A model generated the notes under the pieces. It was not told the DNA's origin and made no database searches. It was given only the letters and a program-made list of their open reading frames with translations. Below, piece by piece: positions 36,013-45,439 of a stretch of 64,000 nucleotides of DNA. The position numbers and the translations under genes were made by a program. This DNA comes from CAUYUA01 sp963575675 (GTDB taxonomy: Bacteria > Pseudomonadota > Alphaproteobacteria > Azospirillales > Azospirillaceae). Within the stretch, counting starts at the first letter, position 1; each line of letters begins with the position of its first letter. The stretch covers positions 3,034 to 67,033 of the forward strand of contig CAUYUA010000044.1 of the NCBI GenBank assembly GCA_963575675.1, given 5' to 3'.

Positions 36013-38127
36013 ATGTTTACGGTTTATCGCAAAGAAATTGAGTGGGGCGGAAAAAAATTAACTCTGGAAACCGGCAAAATTGCGCGCCAAGCCGATGGAG
36101 CGGTGCTCGCCACATATGGCGAAACGACGGTTCTTTGCACCGCCGTGGCGATGAAGCATGCGAAGCCGGGAATCGACTTTTTCCCGTTGACGGTGAATTA
36201 TCAAGAAAAAACATTTGCCGCCGGCAAAATTCCTGGCGGATTTTTCAAACGTGAAGGACGTCCGAGCGAACATGAGACGCTGGTCAGCCGTTTGATCGAT
36301 CGTCCGATCCGGCCATTGTTTCTCGACGGATTTCGCAACGAAACCCAAGTTATCTGCACTGTTCTTAGCCATGATCTGGAAACCACCCCCGACATCGTGT
36401 CTGTGGTCGGAGCGTCGGCGGCGCTGACTTTGTCCGGGATTCCGTTCTTGGGGCCGATCGGCGCGGCGCGCGTTGGTTATAGCAAAGGCAATTTCATCTT
36501 GAATCCTCGTTTGGATGAGATTGCTGGTCTTGAACTGGATCTGGTGGTTGCGGGCACCGAGGCCGGTGTTCTGATGGTGGAGTCCGAGGCCAAGGAATTA
36601 TCGGAAGACGTGATGTTGGAAGCGGTGATGTTTGGTCATCGCTCTTATCAGCCGGTTATCCGCGCTATTATCGAGCTGGCCGAAATGGCCGCCAAAGAGC
36701 CTTGGGATTGTCCGGCGCCCGCTTACGACGCCGCAGCGTTGTCCGTGCGGATGCGCGAGGCTTTGGGGGGAGACGTAAAGGCCGCTTATGCCGAGACCGT
36801 CAAGCAAACCCGTCGCGAAGCCTTGGACGCCCTGAAAAAACGCGCTGTTGAGGGCTTTGTTTCCGAAGAAATTCCCGAGGAAGCGGTCTCCTCTGCGTTT
36901 AAGAAATTAGAGAGCGAAGTTCTACGCGGAGCGGTGTTGGAAACCGGACGTCGAATTGATGGACGTGATCTGAAAACTGTTCGGCCGATTGTGGCTGAAG
37001 TCGGTATTTTGCCGCGCGCTCATGGGTCTGCGCTGTTCACACGCGGTGAAACGCAAGTTTTGGTTGTGGCCACTCTGGGCACGTCCCAGGATGAGCAAGT
37101 GATCGATGCTTTATACGGAGAGTATCGCGAGAATTTTATGTTGCACTATAACTTCCCACCGTTCTCGGTTGGCGAGGTTGGGCGTCTCGGTTCGCCTGGG
37201 CGACGTGAAATCGGCCACGGCAAATTAGCGTGGCGCTCGGTTCGTCCGTTGCTTCCAACGCGCGAGCAATTCCCCTACACCGTTCGCGTGGTGTCCGAAG
37301 TTACGGAGTCCAACGGTTCGTCTTCCATGGCGACGGTGTGTGGCGCTTCTCTGTCGATGATGGACGCCGGCGTGCCCTTGCCGCGTCCCGTCGCCGGAAT
37401 CGCCATGGGTCTGATCAAAGAGGGCGGAAAGTTCGCTGTACTTACCGATATTCTCGGCGATGAAGACCATTTGGGCGATATGGATTTCAAGGTGGCCGGC
37501 ACGGCGCACGGCGTCACCGCCTTGCAAATGGACATCAAAATCACCTCGATTACCGAGGAGATCATGAAGGTCGCTTTGGGGCAGGCTCGCGATGGTCGTA
37601 TGCACATTTTGGGCGAAATGAGCAAGGCAATCGATGGCGCGCGCGACACCATTAATGAGAACGCGCCGCGCATTACTGTCATCAACATTCCGAAAGAGAA
37701 AATCCGCGACGTTATTGGCTCCGGCGGCAAGGTCATTCGAGAAATCGTTGAAAGCACGGGCGCCAAGGTGGATATTGACGACGACGGGACCATTAAGGTT
37801 GCGGCGGTGGACGCTTTGGCCAGCCAAGCGGCGATCGACTGGATTCGCGGAATCGTCGCCGAGCCCGAAATCGGCGTGATTTATCGCGGAAAAGTGGTGA
37901 AAGTGGTCGATTTCGGCGCTTTCGTCAACTTCTTGGGCAATCGCGACGGTTTGGTGCATATTTCGGAAGTGTCGCAACAACGTGTGTCCAAAGTCTCTGA
38001 CGTCATCAAAGTGGGTGAAGACGTTCGCGTGAAAGTGCTCGGTTTTGATGAGCGCGGAAAGGTGAAGCTCTCGCTGAAACAAGTCGATCAGCAGACTGGT
38101 GAAGATTTGTCGTCGCGCAAGCGGTAA
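36013..38127 (+). CDS. pnp: Polyribonucleotide nucleotidyltransferase (PNPase)
   Basis: A phosphorolytic 3'-5' exoribonuclease that trims mRNA and works with Hfq-bound sRNAs. The 704-residue sequence has two RNase PH cores (first around TVLCTAVAMKHAKPGIDFFP, second around GETQVLVVATLGTSQDEQ), FSVGEVGRLGSPGRREIGHG, a KH domain with GSGGKVIREIVESTGAKVDI and an S1 domain (IYRGKVVKVVDFGAFVNFLG). AAGGAAGGCAAGG precedes the ATG. A strong terminator follows. Confidence 0.98.
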   Translation: MFTVYRKEIEWGGKKLTLETGKIARQADGAVLATYGETTVLCTAVAMKHAKPGIDFFPLTVNYQEKTFAAGKIPGGFFKREGRPSEHETLVSRLIDRPIRPLFLDGFRNETQVICTVLSHDLETTPDIVSVVGASAALTLSGIPFLGPIGAARVGYSKGNFILNPRLDEIAGLELDLVVAGTEAGVLMVESEAKELSEDVMLEAVMFGHRSYQPVIRAIIELAEMAAKEPWDCPAPAYDAAALSVRMREALGGDVKAAYAETVKQTRREALDALKKRAVEGFVSEEIPEEAVSSAFKKLESEVLRGAVLETGRRIDGRDLKTVRPIVAEVGILPRAHGSALFTRGETQVLVVATLGTSQDEQVIDALYGEYRENFMLHYNFPPFSVGEVGRLGSPGRREIGHGKLAWRSVRPLLPTREQFPYTVRVVSEVTESNGSSSMATVCGASLSMMDAGVPLPRPVAGIAMGLIKEGGKFAVLTDILGDEDHLGDMDFKVAGTAHGVTALQMDIKITSITEEIMKVALGQARDGRMHILGEMSKAIDGARDTINENAPRITVINIPKEKIRDVIGSGGKVIREIVESTGAKVDIDDDGTIKVAAVDALASQAAIDWIRGIVAEPEIGVIYRGKVVKVVDFGAFVNFLGNRDGLVHISEVSQQRVSKVSDVIKVGEDVRVKVLGFDERGKVKLSLKQVDQQTGEDLSSRKR

Positions 38128-38136
38128 GCAACATTA

Positions 38137-38178
38137 AGAGAAAGGGGGAGGTTGCTCTCTCCCTTTCTTGTTTTTTTG
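38137..38178 (+). terminator. Terminator of pnp
   Basis: AGAGAAAGGGGGAG and CTCTCTCCCTTTCT form a stem with a GTTG loop, followed by GTTTTTTTG. It lies 10 bases after the pnp stop and is a good intrinsic terminator. Confidence 0.85.
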
Positions 38179-38350
38179 TTCATTGGGCGCTGTTCGAGAT
38201 TCTTAAAGAACGTCTCTGTCTCCGGTGGGAACGGAATCAAGTTTTTGTTGTAAAGCATTTGTTTCTCGTAGGGTAACGTCGTGATTGGAGGAAATGAAAA
38301 TTTTTCCTCTGCGCGGTTCGTGAATTTGATATAGGACGGGACAACGTCGC

Positions 38351-39214
38351 ATGTCGCGCTTTGCTTACGTCAATGGTTGTTATGTTCCTCATGTGGCTGC
38401 TCGGGTTCACATCGAAGATCGTGGTTTCCAGTTCGCGGATGGTGTTTATGAGGTTGTAACGATCGTTAACGGTCGTTTGATAGACCAAGAAGGGCATATG
38501 CTTCGCTTGGAACGGTCTTTGCGTGCGTTGAAAATGACTCCACCAATGGGGCGTCGCCCGATGGAGTTGATTATGCGTGAGTTGACGCAACGGAACCATG
38601 TGCGTCACGGCCTACTATACCTACAAATTACCCGAGGCGTTGCGCCGCGCGATTTTAAGTTTCCCAAGCCGGTTCGCGGCACTCTGGTGATGACGACGCG
38701 CTCTGTTGCTGCGTTTGCGACTTCGAGTCAACGTGAAGACGGCGTGGCTGTGATCACGATCCCGGACATTCGGTGGAAGCGTTGCGATATTAAATCCGTG
38801 TCGTTGCTGCCTAATGTTCTCGGCAAGCAGCAGGCGGTGGAAGCCGGAGCGTTCGAAGCCTGGCAGGTGGATGACGATGGCTTGGTGACGGAAGGATGTT
38901 CCAGCAACGCTTGGATCGTTACACGTGATGGCGTGTTGGTTACTCGCCGGGCCGATCACGACATCTTGAACGGCGTCACGCGGTTGTCGATTTTGCGCTT
39001 GGCGGAAGCCGCCGGAATTCGCTTCGAAGAGCGCTCGTTTTCTGTGGCCGAAGCTTATGAAGCGCGTGAGGCGTTTCTCTCCAGCGCCACCACGTTTGTG
39101 ACGGCGGTGACGCGGATCGATGGTCTAACGATCGGCGATGGTCGACCGGGAGACCTTGGGCGGCGGCTTCGCCAAGCCTATCTTGAAACTGTCGGGCAGT
39201 GGCATGAGCAATAA
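38351..39214 (+). CDS. dat: D-amino-acid aminotransferase, class IV fold
   Basis: A 287-residue PLP enzyme related to D-alanine and branched-chain aminotransferases. The PLP Lys is at residue 148 in CDIKSVSLLPNVLGKQQA, with FVNGCYVPHVAARVHIEDRG (here YVNGCY) at the start and TEGCSSNAWIV typical of the fold. It probably makes D-glutamate or D-alanine for peptidoglycan. In alphaproteobacteria a dat-like gene commonly precedes hfq and hflX, as here. The next gene overlaps its end by 11 bases. Confidence 0.9.
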   Translation: MSRFAYVNGCYVPHVAARVHIEDRGFQFADGVYEVVTIVNGRLIDQEGHMLRLERSLRALKMTPPMGRRPMELIMRELTQRNHVRHGLLYLQITRGVAPRDFKFPKPVRGTLVMTTRSVAAFATSSQREDGVAVITIPDIRWKRCDIKSVSLLPNVLGKQQAVEAGAFEAWQVDDDGLVTEGCSSNAWIVTRDGVLVTRRADHDILNGVTRLSILRLAEAAGIRFEERSFSVAEAYEAREAFLSSATTFVTAVTRIDGLTIGDGRPGDLGRRLRQAYLETVGQWHEQ

Positions 39215-39884
39215 ATCCGACCTTTTCGCGCGGTTGCCTCGTGCGATTATTTATGACTGGGACAACACCCTCGTTGACACCTGGCCGACAATCCACGCGG
39301 CGTTGGCGGAAACACAGCAAATTATGGGGATGACTCCGTGGAGTTTGGAGCAAACGCGGCGACGGGTGCGTCGGGCTTTGCGCGAGAGCTTTCCTCAGGA
39401 ATTTGGAGCGCGATGGGAAGAAGCGCGTGATATTTACTATAAGGCTTTTGCTGCGCGCCATTTGGAGACTTTGAAACCATTGGACGGCGCAGCGTCTTTG
39501 TTGGCGTTCTTTGCTGCGCGCGGTGTTTTTCAAGCGATTGTCAGCAATAAAAGTAGCCGTTTTCTGCATGCGGAAGTTGAATCTCTTGGATGGCGCGGCT
39601 TTTTCGGCCGGTTGGTCGGGGCGGGAGACGCCGTTATCGATAAACCTGATCCCGCGCCGGTGGTCATGGCGTTGGAGGGCGCAGGGATTGCGCCTGGAGA
39701 CGACGATGTGTGGTTCGTCGGTGATGCGGATGTGGATATGGAATGCGCTCATCGAACCGGATGCGTTCCGGTTTTGATTGGGGATGGTTTTGGTTCGACG
39801 CTGGACGCATACCCGCCTTTCGTTCGATTCGACAATTGTCTTGCATTTTTAGACTTGGCGTCTCAGAACATTGCTTCTATTTAG
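39204..39884 (+). CDS. HAD-family phosphatase, phosphoglycolate-phosphatase-like
   Basis: A haloacid dehalogenase-fold hydrolase of 226 residues. Motif I DWDNT (Asp-x-Asp-x-Thr) lies in IIYDWDNTLVDT, motif II in IVSNKSS, the Lys in VIDKPDPAPVVMALE and the metal-binding DADVD in WFVGDADVD. Substrate unknown; 2-phosphoglycolate or another sugar phosphate is likely. I start at ATG 39204, overlapping the dat stop by 11 bases, which suggests translational coupling. The longer frame from 39138 is inside dat. It sits between dat and hfq. Confidence 0.88.
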   Translation: MSNKSDLFARLPRAIIYDWDNTLVDTWPTIHAALAETQQIMGMTPWSLEQTRRRVRRALRESFPQEFGARWEEARDIYYKAFAARHLETLKPLDGAASLLAFFAARGVFQAIVSNKSSRFLHAEVESLGWRGFFGRLVGAGDAVIDKPDPAPVVMALEGAGIAPGDDDVWFVGDADVDMECAHRTGCVPVLIGDGFGSTLDAYPPFVRFDNCLAFLDLASQNIASI

Positions 39885-40116
39885 AAGAATGGAAAGTCGG
39901 CGTGGTTGTAAAATCATGGTTGGAGGTTTCTCTTTTCGTCTTTTTTCTGTTAGAGTTTAGAGCTAAGCCTCTTGAGTAAACCAGGGGCGAGTTTGTCGAA
40001 GGCGGATTTGTCGAATGGCGTTATTTAAGCTGATTCGACGATTTGCTTCTTGTTTCGTGTTAACGCCGGGCTTCTGTCGGAAGCTCCAATAACAATCAAA
40101 CACTGGACCAACAGAC

Positions 40117-40365
40117 ATGTCTGAGAAAAACCAGAATGTTCAGGACGTGTTTCTGAATCACGTTCGAAAGAATAAAATGCCGGTGACGGTGTTCTTGGTC
40201 AATGGCGTCAAGTTACAAGGAATAATAACTTGGTTCGATAACTTCTCGGTTCTTTTGCGTAGAGATGCGCATTCTCAATTGGTTTATAAACATGCGATTT
40301 CGACGGTTATGCCCGCTCAGCCGATTCAACTTTTTGAACCGTCTCGCGACGCTGACTCGGAGTAA
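40117..40365 (+). CDS. hfq: RNA chaperone Hfq
   Basis: An 82-residue Sm-like protein that forms a hexamer and pairs small RNAs with their mRNA targets. Sm1 motif FLVNGVKLQGIITWFDNFSVLL and Sm2 YKHAISTVMP are clear. hflX follows 33 bases later, the standard order. The 232-base upstream gap holds no gene and presumably the promoter. Confidence 0.98.
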   Translation: MSEKNQNVQDVFLNHVRKNKMPVTVFLVNGVKLQGIITWFDNFSVLLRRDAHSQLVYKHAISTVMPAQPIQLFEPSRDADSE

Positions 40366-40398
40366 GCGCGCTTCTTATGCATAAAGACGGTTAAGACA

Positions 40399-41784
40399 AT
40401 GGAAGATGGGTCCGGTCATCGTATTGGAGGGCGCAGCGGGTTGAGCGGCGCCGCTCTGACGGGCCGCGCATTGGTGGTGTATCCTTCGCTGCCGGATTTT
40501 GAAAAACGAGAACGTCGCACCGTCGAGGCGCGTTTGGAAGAGGCGGTCGGCTTGGCGCGCGCCATCTCTCTTGACGTGATTGATGCGCAAGCGCTGAAAG
40601 TCAATCGGCCTCAACCGGCGACGTTGATCGGCGGTGGGCATGTTGAAGCCTTGGCGGAGCGTATTCAAACGGCGGCGATTGACGTCACTATCTTCGATCA
40701 TGCGTTGTCTCCGGTGCAGCAGCGCAACCTAGAGCGCGCGCTGAAGACTAAGGTGATCGATAGGACCGGCCTGATTTTGGAGATTTTCGGCGCTCGCGCC
40801 CGCACGCGCGAGGGGCAGCTCCAGGTTGAGTTGGCGTCTTTAACCTACCAAAGATCACGTTTGGTGCGGTCTTGGACCCACTTGGAGAGGCAGAGAGGCG
40901 GTTTCGGTTTTCTCGGCGGCCCCGGCGAGTCTCAGCTTGAAATCGATCGGCGGTTGATTGACGAGCGTATTATCCGCATTAAACGTGAATTGGAAGATGT
41001 TCGCAGAACGCGAGGGTTGCATCGTGACGCTCGACGGCGTGTTCCGTATCCGGTCGCGGCGTTGGTCGGCTACACCAATGCGGGGAAGTCGACATTATTC
41101 AATCGTATGGCCGCCGCCGAAGTGTTTGCTGAAGATTTGTTGTTCGCCACTCTAGATCCCACTATGCGGGGGATTACTTTGCCTTCGGGGCAGAGGATCA
41201 TTCTTTCCGACACGGTTGGTTTCATATCCGATCTTCCGACGCAATTGGTGGCGGCTTTCCACGCCACTTTGGAAGAAGTTGAGGCCGCAGACATTATTCT
41301 TCATGTGCGTGATGTGTCCCATCCTGATAGTGAGGCGCAACGTGAAGATGTTTATCGCGTCTTGCGGGAGATTCATATTGATCCGGATGCAGATCCTCGT
41401 TTGATCGAAGTCTTGAATAAAATAGATTCTTTGCCGGAAGATGGGCGAGAAGGAATTCTTCTTCAGGCGCAGCGTGATGCAGGGCGAGATTTGGCGGCGC
41501 TGTCGGCGTTGACTGGGGAGGGATTAAGCGGGCTTTGTGCGCGAATCGATGATTTTCTACGTGCTCGGCGATTGCAAATCGATGTTTCTGTGGCGCTGGA
41601 GGATGGCGCGGCCTTGGCGTGGCTTTATCAGCATGGCCATGTGGTTGAACGTCGCGATGATGAGATGTTTGCGTATGTTAAGGTTATGCTGGAGCCGATG
41701 GATGTTGCCCGTTTCGAGCGTCGTTTCGGCAAAAAATCGGCTCAGGAACAGGAAGTGGCCATAGAGTCGCCGGCGTTGCAATAA
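40399..41784 (+). CDS. hflX: Ribosome-associated GTPase HflX
   Basis: A 461-residue GTPase that splits stalled or heat-damaged ribosomes. The N-terminal domain contains INTASLIGGGHVEAL-like ATLIGGGHVEALAER, and the coiled GGRGPGETQLE-like block appears as FLGGPGESQLEIDRR. The G motifs are GYTNAGKST (G1), DTVGFISDLP (G3) and NKID (G4). Start ATG 40399 lies 33 bases after hfq and the pair is probably an operon. Confidence 0.96.
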   Translation: MEDGSGHRIGGRSGLSGAALTGRALVVYPSLPDFEKRERRTVEARLEEAVGLARAISLDVIDAQALKVNRPQPATLIGGGHVEALAERIQTAAIDVTIFDHALSPVQQRNLERALKTKVIDRTGLILEIFGARARTREGQLQVELASLTYQRSRLVRSWTHLERQRGGFGFLGGPGESQLEIDRRLIDERIIRIKRELEDVRRTRGLHRDARRRVPYPVAALVGYTNAGKSTLFNRMAAAEVFAEDLLFATLDPTMRGITLPSGQRIILSDTVGFISDLPTQLVAAFHATLEEVEAADIILHVRDVSHPDSEAQREDVYRVLREIHIDPDADPRLIEVLNKIDSLPEDGREGILLQAQRDAGRDLAALSALTGEGLSGLCARIDDFLRARRLQIDVSVALEDGAALAWLYQHGHVVERRDDEMFAYVKVMLEPMDVARFERRFGKKSAQEQEVAIESPALQ

Positions 41785-41802
41785 ATAAGGTAATAAATTA
41801 GA

Positions 41803-41832
41803 AGGGTTCGGGAACGCAGTCTCTCTGGACTC
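41803..41832. repeat. Possible remnant of dispersed repeat
   Basis: AGAAGGGTTCGGGAACGCAG followed by TCTGGACTCTTCT resembles the outer edge of the dispersed family, in the hflX-putA gap. Short and diverged. Confidence 0.3.
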
Positions 41833-41942
41833 TTCTGACCTTTATTCAGAAGAGTCAAAGACATAGATCAATCATTCTGCTCGTCGGAGTAAGACGGCGT
41901 CATACGTCATTCTTCTCTGTTCGAGAGAGACTGGTTCTGCTT

Positions 41943-41948
41943 ATAATA
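41943..41948 (+). promoter_or_regulatory. Possible -10 element of putA
   Basis: A perfect TATAAT lies 42 bases before the putA ATG. No convincing TTGACA-like -35 is present at the right distance, so an activator may be needed; support is weak. Confidence 0.35.
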
Positions 41949-41989
41949 GAGTTCCATGACGCGGAAGCCTCATGGTTGGAGAGCTCTCG

Positions 41990-44900
41990 ATGTCTAAGCC
42001 TCACTCTTCGTCTGCAAGCGACATAAATCCGCGTGTGGCGATTACGCAAGCGTATCGCGCCGATGAAGAGGCCGTGGTTGAAAAACTATTGGCGCAAGCG
42101 CATCTGCCGGTTGATGGTCCAAGCCGCATCGCCGATCGCGCGGCGCGGCTGTTGCAAGGTGAGCGGGAGGTTTTGGAAGCGCGCGCGCGCGGAGAAGGGG
42201 GGCGTCGCGAGTGCGGAGGCGGGCTGGATAATTTTCCCGGTGAGTTCGGTTTGTCCGACCTTGAAGGCGTGGCGTTGATGTGTTTGGCCGAGGCTCTGTT
42301 GCGGGCTCCGGATGCTGACACCGCGCGTCGCCTCATTCGAGATCAGACGGGCGACGGGGATTGGTCGCGCTATGTCGGGCAGAGCGACTCTTTGTATGTG
42401 AATGCGTCGAGCTGGGCGTTGTTGTTGACGGGTCGATCTCTGGGGTTGGATGAAGACATCTTTCGTGTGAACGGCAGTGAAAACGGACGTTCCGGAACAT
42501 GGATCGAACGCGAAGTTGAGCGGGTGATTGCGCGTGGCGACGAACCGGAGATTCGTCAGGCGCTGTTAAAAGCGATGCGGATTTTTACGCGGCAATTCGT
42601 GATCGGTCGCACCATAACCGAGGCGCTGGAGCGCGTTCAAGAGCAAGAACGAGTTTGCGGCGTGCGGCATGTGTTGGAGGTGTTGTCGGAAGCCGCTCGC
42701 ACGCGCGGCGACGCGACGCAGTGTTTCAATGCGCATCAAGAGGTGATTGCGGCGATCGGGACTTTGCGTTGCGGTCGCAATCCTATTGACGCTCCTGGTC
42801 TTACAATAAAATTATCGTCGTTGCATCCGCGTTTGGATTTCTCTCAGCGCGATCGAGTCATTCTTGAACTGGCGCCGCGTCTAATCGCGTTGGCTCAGCA
42901 GGCCAAAGAGGCCGGACTCTCGTTGACCATCGATGCTGAAGAGGCCGAACGGCTGGAGCCGATTCTCGATCTGTTTTCAATCGCCTATAGCTCTGCGTCG
43001 TTGCAGGGATGGGACGGTTTGGGTTTGGCGGTGCAGGCCTATCAAAAACGCGCCTTGTCCGTGTTGGATTGGTTGGAAGAATTGGCGCGTCGTTATGGTC
43101 GTCGCATTTCCGTTCGTTTGGTTAAAGGCGCCTATTGGAGCTATGAAATCAAACGCGCTCAAGAACTCGGGTTGGATGGATACCCGGTGTTCACGCGCAA
43201 AGCTTCGACGGATCTTTCGTATTTAGTGTGCGCGCGGCGGTTGTTGGCGCGGCGCGATTTGTTTTTCCCCCAGTTCGCCACGCATAACGCCTACACCATG
43301 GCGACGATTTTGGAAATGGTTGGGCATTATGATGGATTCGAGTTCCAGCGCTTCCATGGCATGAGCGAGGCTTTGCATCAGCAAGTTTCAAAAGGGAAAG
43401 ATGCCGTTCCTTGCCGCGTGTACGCGCCGGTCGGCGGCCATGTTGAAGCCGTGAATTTTCTGACGCGCCGTTTGTTGGAGAACGGCGCGAACACGACGTT
43501 TGTTAAACGGGCTCGTGAAACCTCGCATATTCATTCTCAACAGACCGACGCAGGTTTGTCTCCGGCGTTGCCGCATGCGCCGGTTTTTCTTGATCCGGTG
43601 TCGCGCATAGCGGCTTTCTCCGCCAAAGCGAATCCGGATGTGCGGCTTCCGATCGATATGCACCAGCCCGAGCGGCTGAATTCTGCGGGAGTGGACCTTT
43701 CAGATCCTCTTAACGCTGGGCCGTTATTGGAGGCCGTGCTTCAAGCCGGCAGTGAGCAATGGATCGGGGGGCCGATTATCACGGGGCGAGGAATCACTGC
43801 CGGTTCAGAGCGTTTGATTCATAACCCCGCCGATAGCGTTCAGACCATTGGATCGACTTTCGACGCAGCTCCCGTGCATATTGACCAAGCATTGGGCGTG
43901 GCGACTCGGGCTGCGCGGGAATGGGCAAGTTTGCCGGTCGCTGATCGCGCCGCCTGTTTGGATCGCGCCGCCGAACTGTTTGAACGCGACCGTGCGCGTT
44001 TTATTGCTTTGTTGGTGCGCGAAACCGGAAAAACTATTCCCGATGCTTTGGCCGAGACGCGAGAAGCGGTTGACTTGTGTCGATATTACGCGGCGCAAGC
44101 GCGACGGAATTTCAGCTCTCCCGTATTTTTGCCCGGTCCTACAGGCGAAGTCAATCGTTTGTCTTTCCACGGTCGTGGCGTGTTTGCGTGTTTCAGCGCC
44201 TGGGCGTCGCCGTTGGCGGCGTTTGTCGGGCAAATTGTCGCCGCTCTGGTGGCGGGAAACGCCGTGGTCGCCAAACCCGCCGCAGAGTCGTCTTTGGTTT
44301 CCACGCTTGCGGTGCGGTTGTTGTTTGAGGCGGGAGCCCCCCCTGAAGTGCTTCATTTGGTGATTGGAGATCGCCTTATTGGAGAGCGCTTGGTTGGAGA
44401 TTCTCGAATCGCTGGAGTTGCTTTTACCGGCTCCACCGCTGGGGCAGGGGAAATACAACGGATTCTGGCGGCCCAGGATCGACCGATGATTCCGTTCATC
44501 GCCCAGACCTCGGCGGTCAATGCCGTGATCATTGACGCCACGGCTCCTCTGGAGAGGGCGATCGATGACGTGATTGCCGGCGCTTTTCGATTCGCAGGGC
44601 AGGGATGCGCTTCGGCGCGCATTCTGTTCATTGAGGATTCTGTGGCGGATCGTGCGATTCGGCTGTTGTCGGGCATAGTGGATGAATTACGGGTGGGAGA
44701 CCCGTTTTGGCTCGACACCGATGTTGGGCCGGTGATTTCCACTGAGGCGCTGTTCGATCTCTTGGGGCACGCCGGTCGGCTGAAACTGGAGAGTCGGCGG
44801 TTGTTCGAGGCTGTTATGCCTGCCGATTGTTCTTTCGGCAATTTTATTCCTCCGCAGGCCTATGAGGTGGTTGGACAAGACCCCTTCTTGCACGAAATAC

Positions 44901-45250
44901 GGGGGCCGATTCTGCAAGTGATTCGATTCGCAGGCAATCGTTTGGATCAAGTGTTGGATGTGATCGCGCAGTCGCGTTTTACGCTGGCTTTGGGCGTCCA
45001 TAGTCGAATCGAGCGTCGTTGTCGCGATATTTGGGAGCGGTTGGCGATAGGGAATATTTACGTCAATCGCTCGATTGTCGAAGGCGCGGCCGGAGAGAGG
45101 CCTTTTGGCGGCGTGCGTTGCTCTGGAACTGGCCCTAAAGTCGGCGGCCCTAATTATTTAAGCAGATTCATCGTCGAGCGGATGCTGACGCTTAACACTG
45201 CGGCTCTGGGAGGGGTCGCGGCTTTGACTTCTCTGAGCGAAGATCGATAA
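41990..45250 (+). CDS. putA: PutA: proline dehydrogenase with altered P5C dehydrogenase domain
   Basis: A 1086-residue bifunctional PutA without the N-terminal DNA-binding ribbon. The PRODH barrel (about 190-480) is intact: RLVKGAYWSYEIKRAQ, VFTRKASTDLSYLVCARRLL, FATHNAYTMATI and FQRFHGMSEAL. It oxidises proline with FAD. The aldehyde dehydrogenase domain (about 570-1060) keeps the nucleophile Cys873 (GQGCAS) and the Lys of VAKPAAES. The oxyanion Asn of PWNFP is Ala739 (SAWASPL), and the general-base Glu of AETGG is Gln839 (IAQTSAVN), so the second step may be lost. ATG 41990 has GGAGAG nine bases upstream. Confidence 0.94.
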   Translation: MSKPHSSSASDINPRVAITQAYRADEEAVVEKLLAQAHLPVDGPSRIADRAARLLQGEREVLEARARGEGGRRECGGGLDNFPGEFGLSDLEGVALMCLAEALLRAPDADTARRLIRDQTGDGDWSRYVGQSDSLYVNASSWALLLTGRSLGLDEDIFRVNGSENGRSGTWIEREVERVIARGDEPEIRQALLKAMRIFTRQFVIGRTITEALERVQEQERVCGVRHVLEVLSEAARTRGDATQCFNAHQEVIAAIGTLRCGRNPIDAPGLTIKLSSLHPRLDFSQRDRVILELAPRLIALAQQAKEAGLSLTIDAEEAERLEPILDLFSIAYSSASLQGWDGLGLAVQAYQKRALSVLDWLEELARRYGRRISVRLVKGAYWSYEIKRAQELGLDGYPVFTRKASTDLSYLVCARRLLARRDLFFPQFATHNAYTMATILEMVGHYDGFEFQRFHGMSEALHQQVSKGKDAVPCRVYAPVGGHVEAVNFLTRRLLENGANTTFVKRARETSHIHSQQTDAGLSPALPHAPVFLDPVSRIAAFSAKANPDVRLPIDMHQPERLNSAGVDLSDPLNAGPLLEAVLQAGSEQWIGGPIITGRGITAGSERLIHNPADSVQTIGSTFDAAPVHIDQALGVATRAAREWASLPVADRAACLDRAAELFERDRARFIALLVRETGKTIPDALAETREAVDLCRYYAAQARRNFSSPVFLPGPTGEVNRLSFHGRGVFACFSAWASPLAAFVGQIVAALVAGNAVVAKPAAESSLVSTLAVRLLFEAGAPPEVLHLVIGDRLIGERLVGDSRIAGVAFTGSTAGAGEIQRILAAQDRPMIPFIAQTSAVNAVIIDATAPLERAIDDVIAGAFRFAGQGCASARILFIEDSVADRAIRLLSGIVDELRVGDPFWLDTDVGPVISTEALFDLLGHAGRLKLESRRLFEAVMPADCSFGNFIPPQAYEVVGQDPFLHEIRGPILQVIRFAGNRLDQVLDVIAQSRFTLALGVHSRIERRCRDIWERLAIGNIYVNRSIVEGAAGERPFGGVRCSGTGPKVGGPNYLSRFIVERMLTLNTAALGGVAALTSLSEDR

Positions 45251-45267
45251 ACGGTGTAAAAATTAAA

Positions 45268-45292
45268 AGGGGCCGTGTCCTTGGATGCATCT
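45268..45292. repeat. Possible remnant of dispersed repeat
   Basis: AAAAGGGGCCGTGTCCTTGG resembles the start of the family (AAAGGGTCCAGGGACTGTG) in the putA-gltX gap. Short and diverged. Confidence 0.3.
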
Positions 45293-45439
45293 GATTTTTA
45301 TCTAGGCGTCGAATGAAATCCATGATTGATCAAACCTCGGAATTCCTCTAAATCTATTGCGTGTCAGCGTTTTGTCCGGGTTGCGAAGCGTGCTTCGCAT
45401 CGTATCTTCTTCCTACTGCATTTGCGAGATCGCCTCTGT

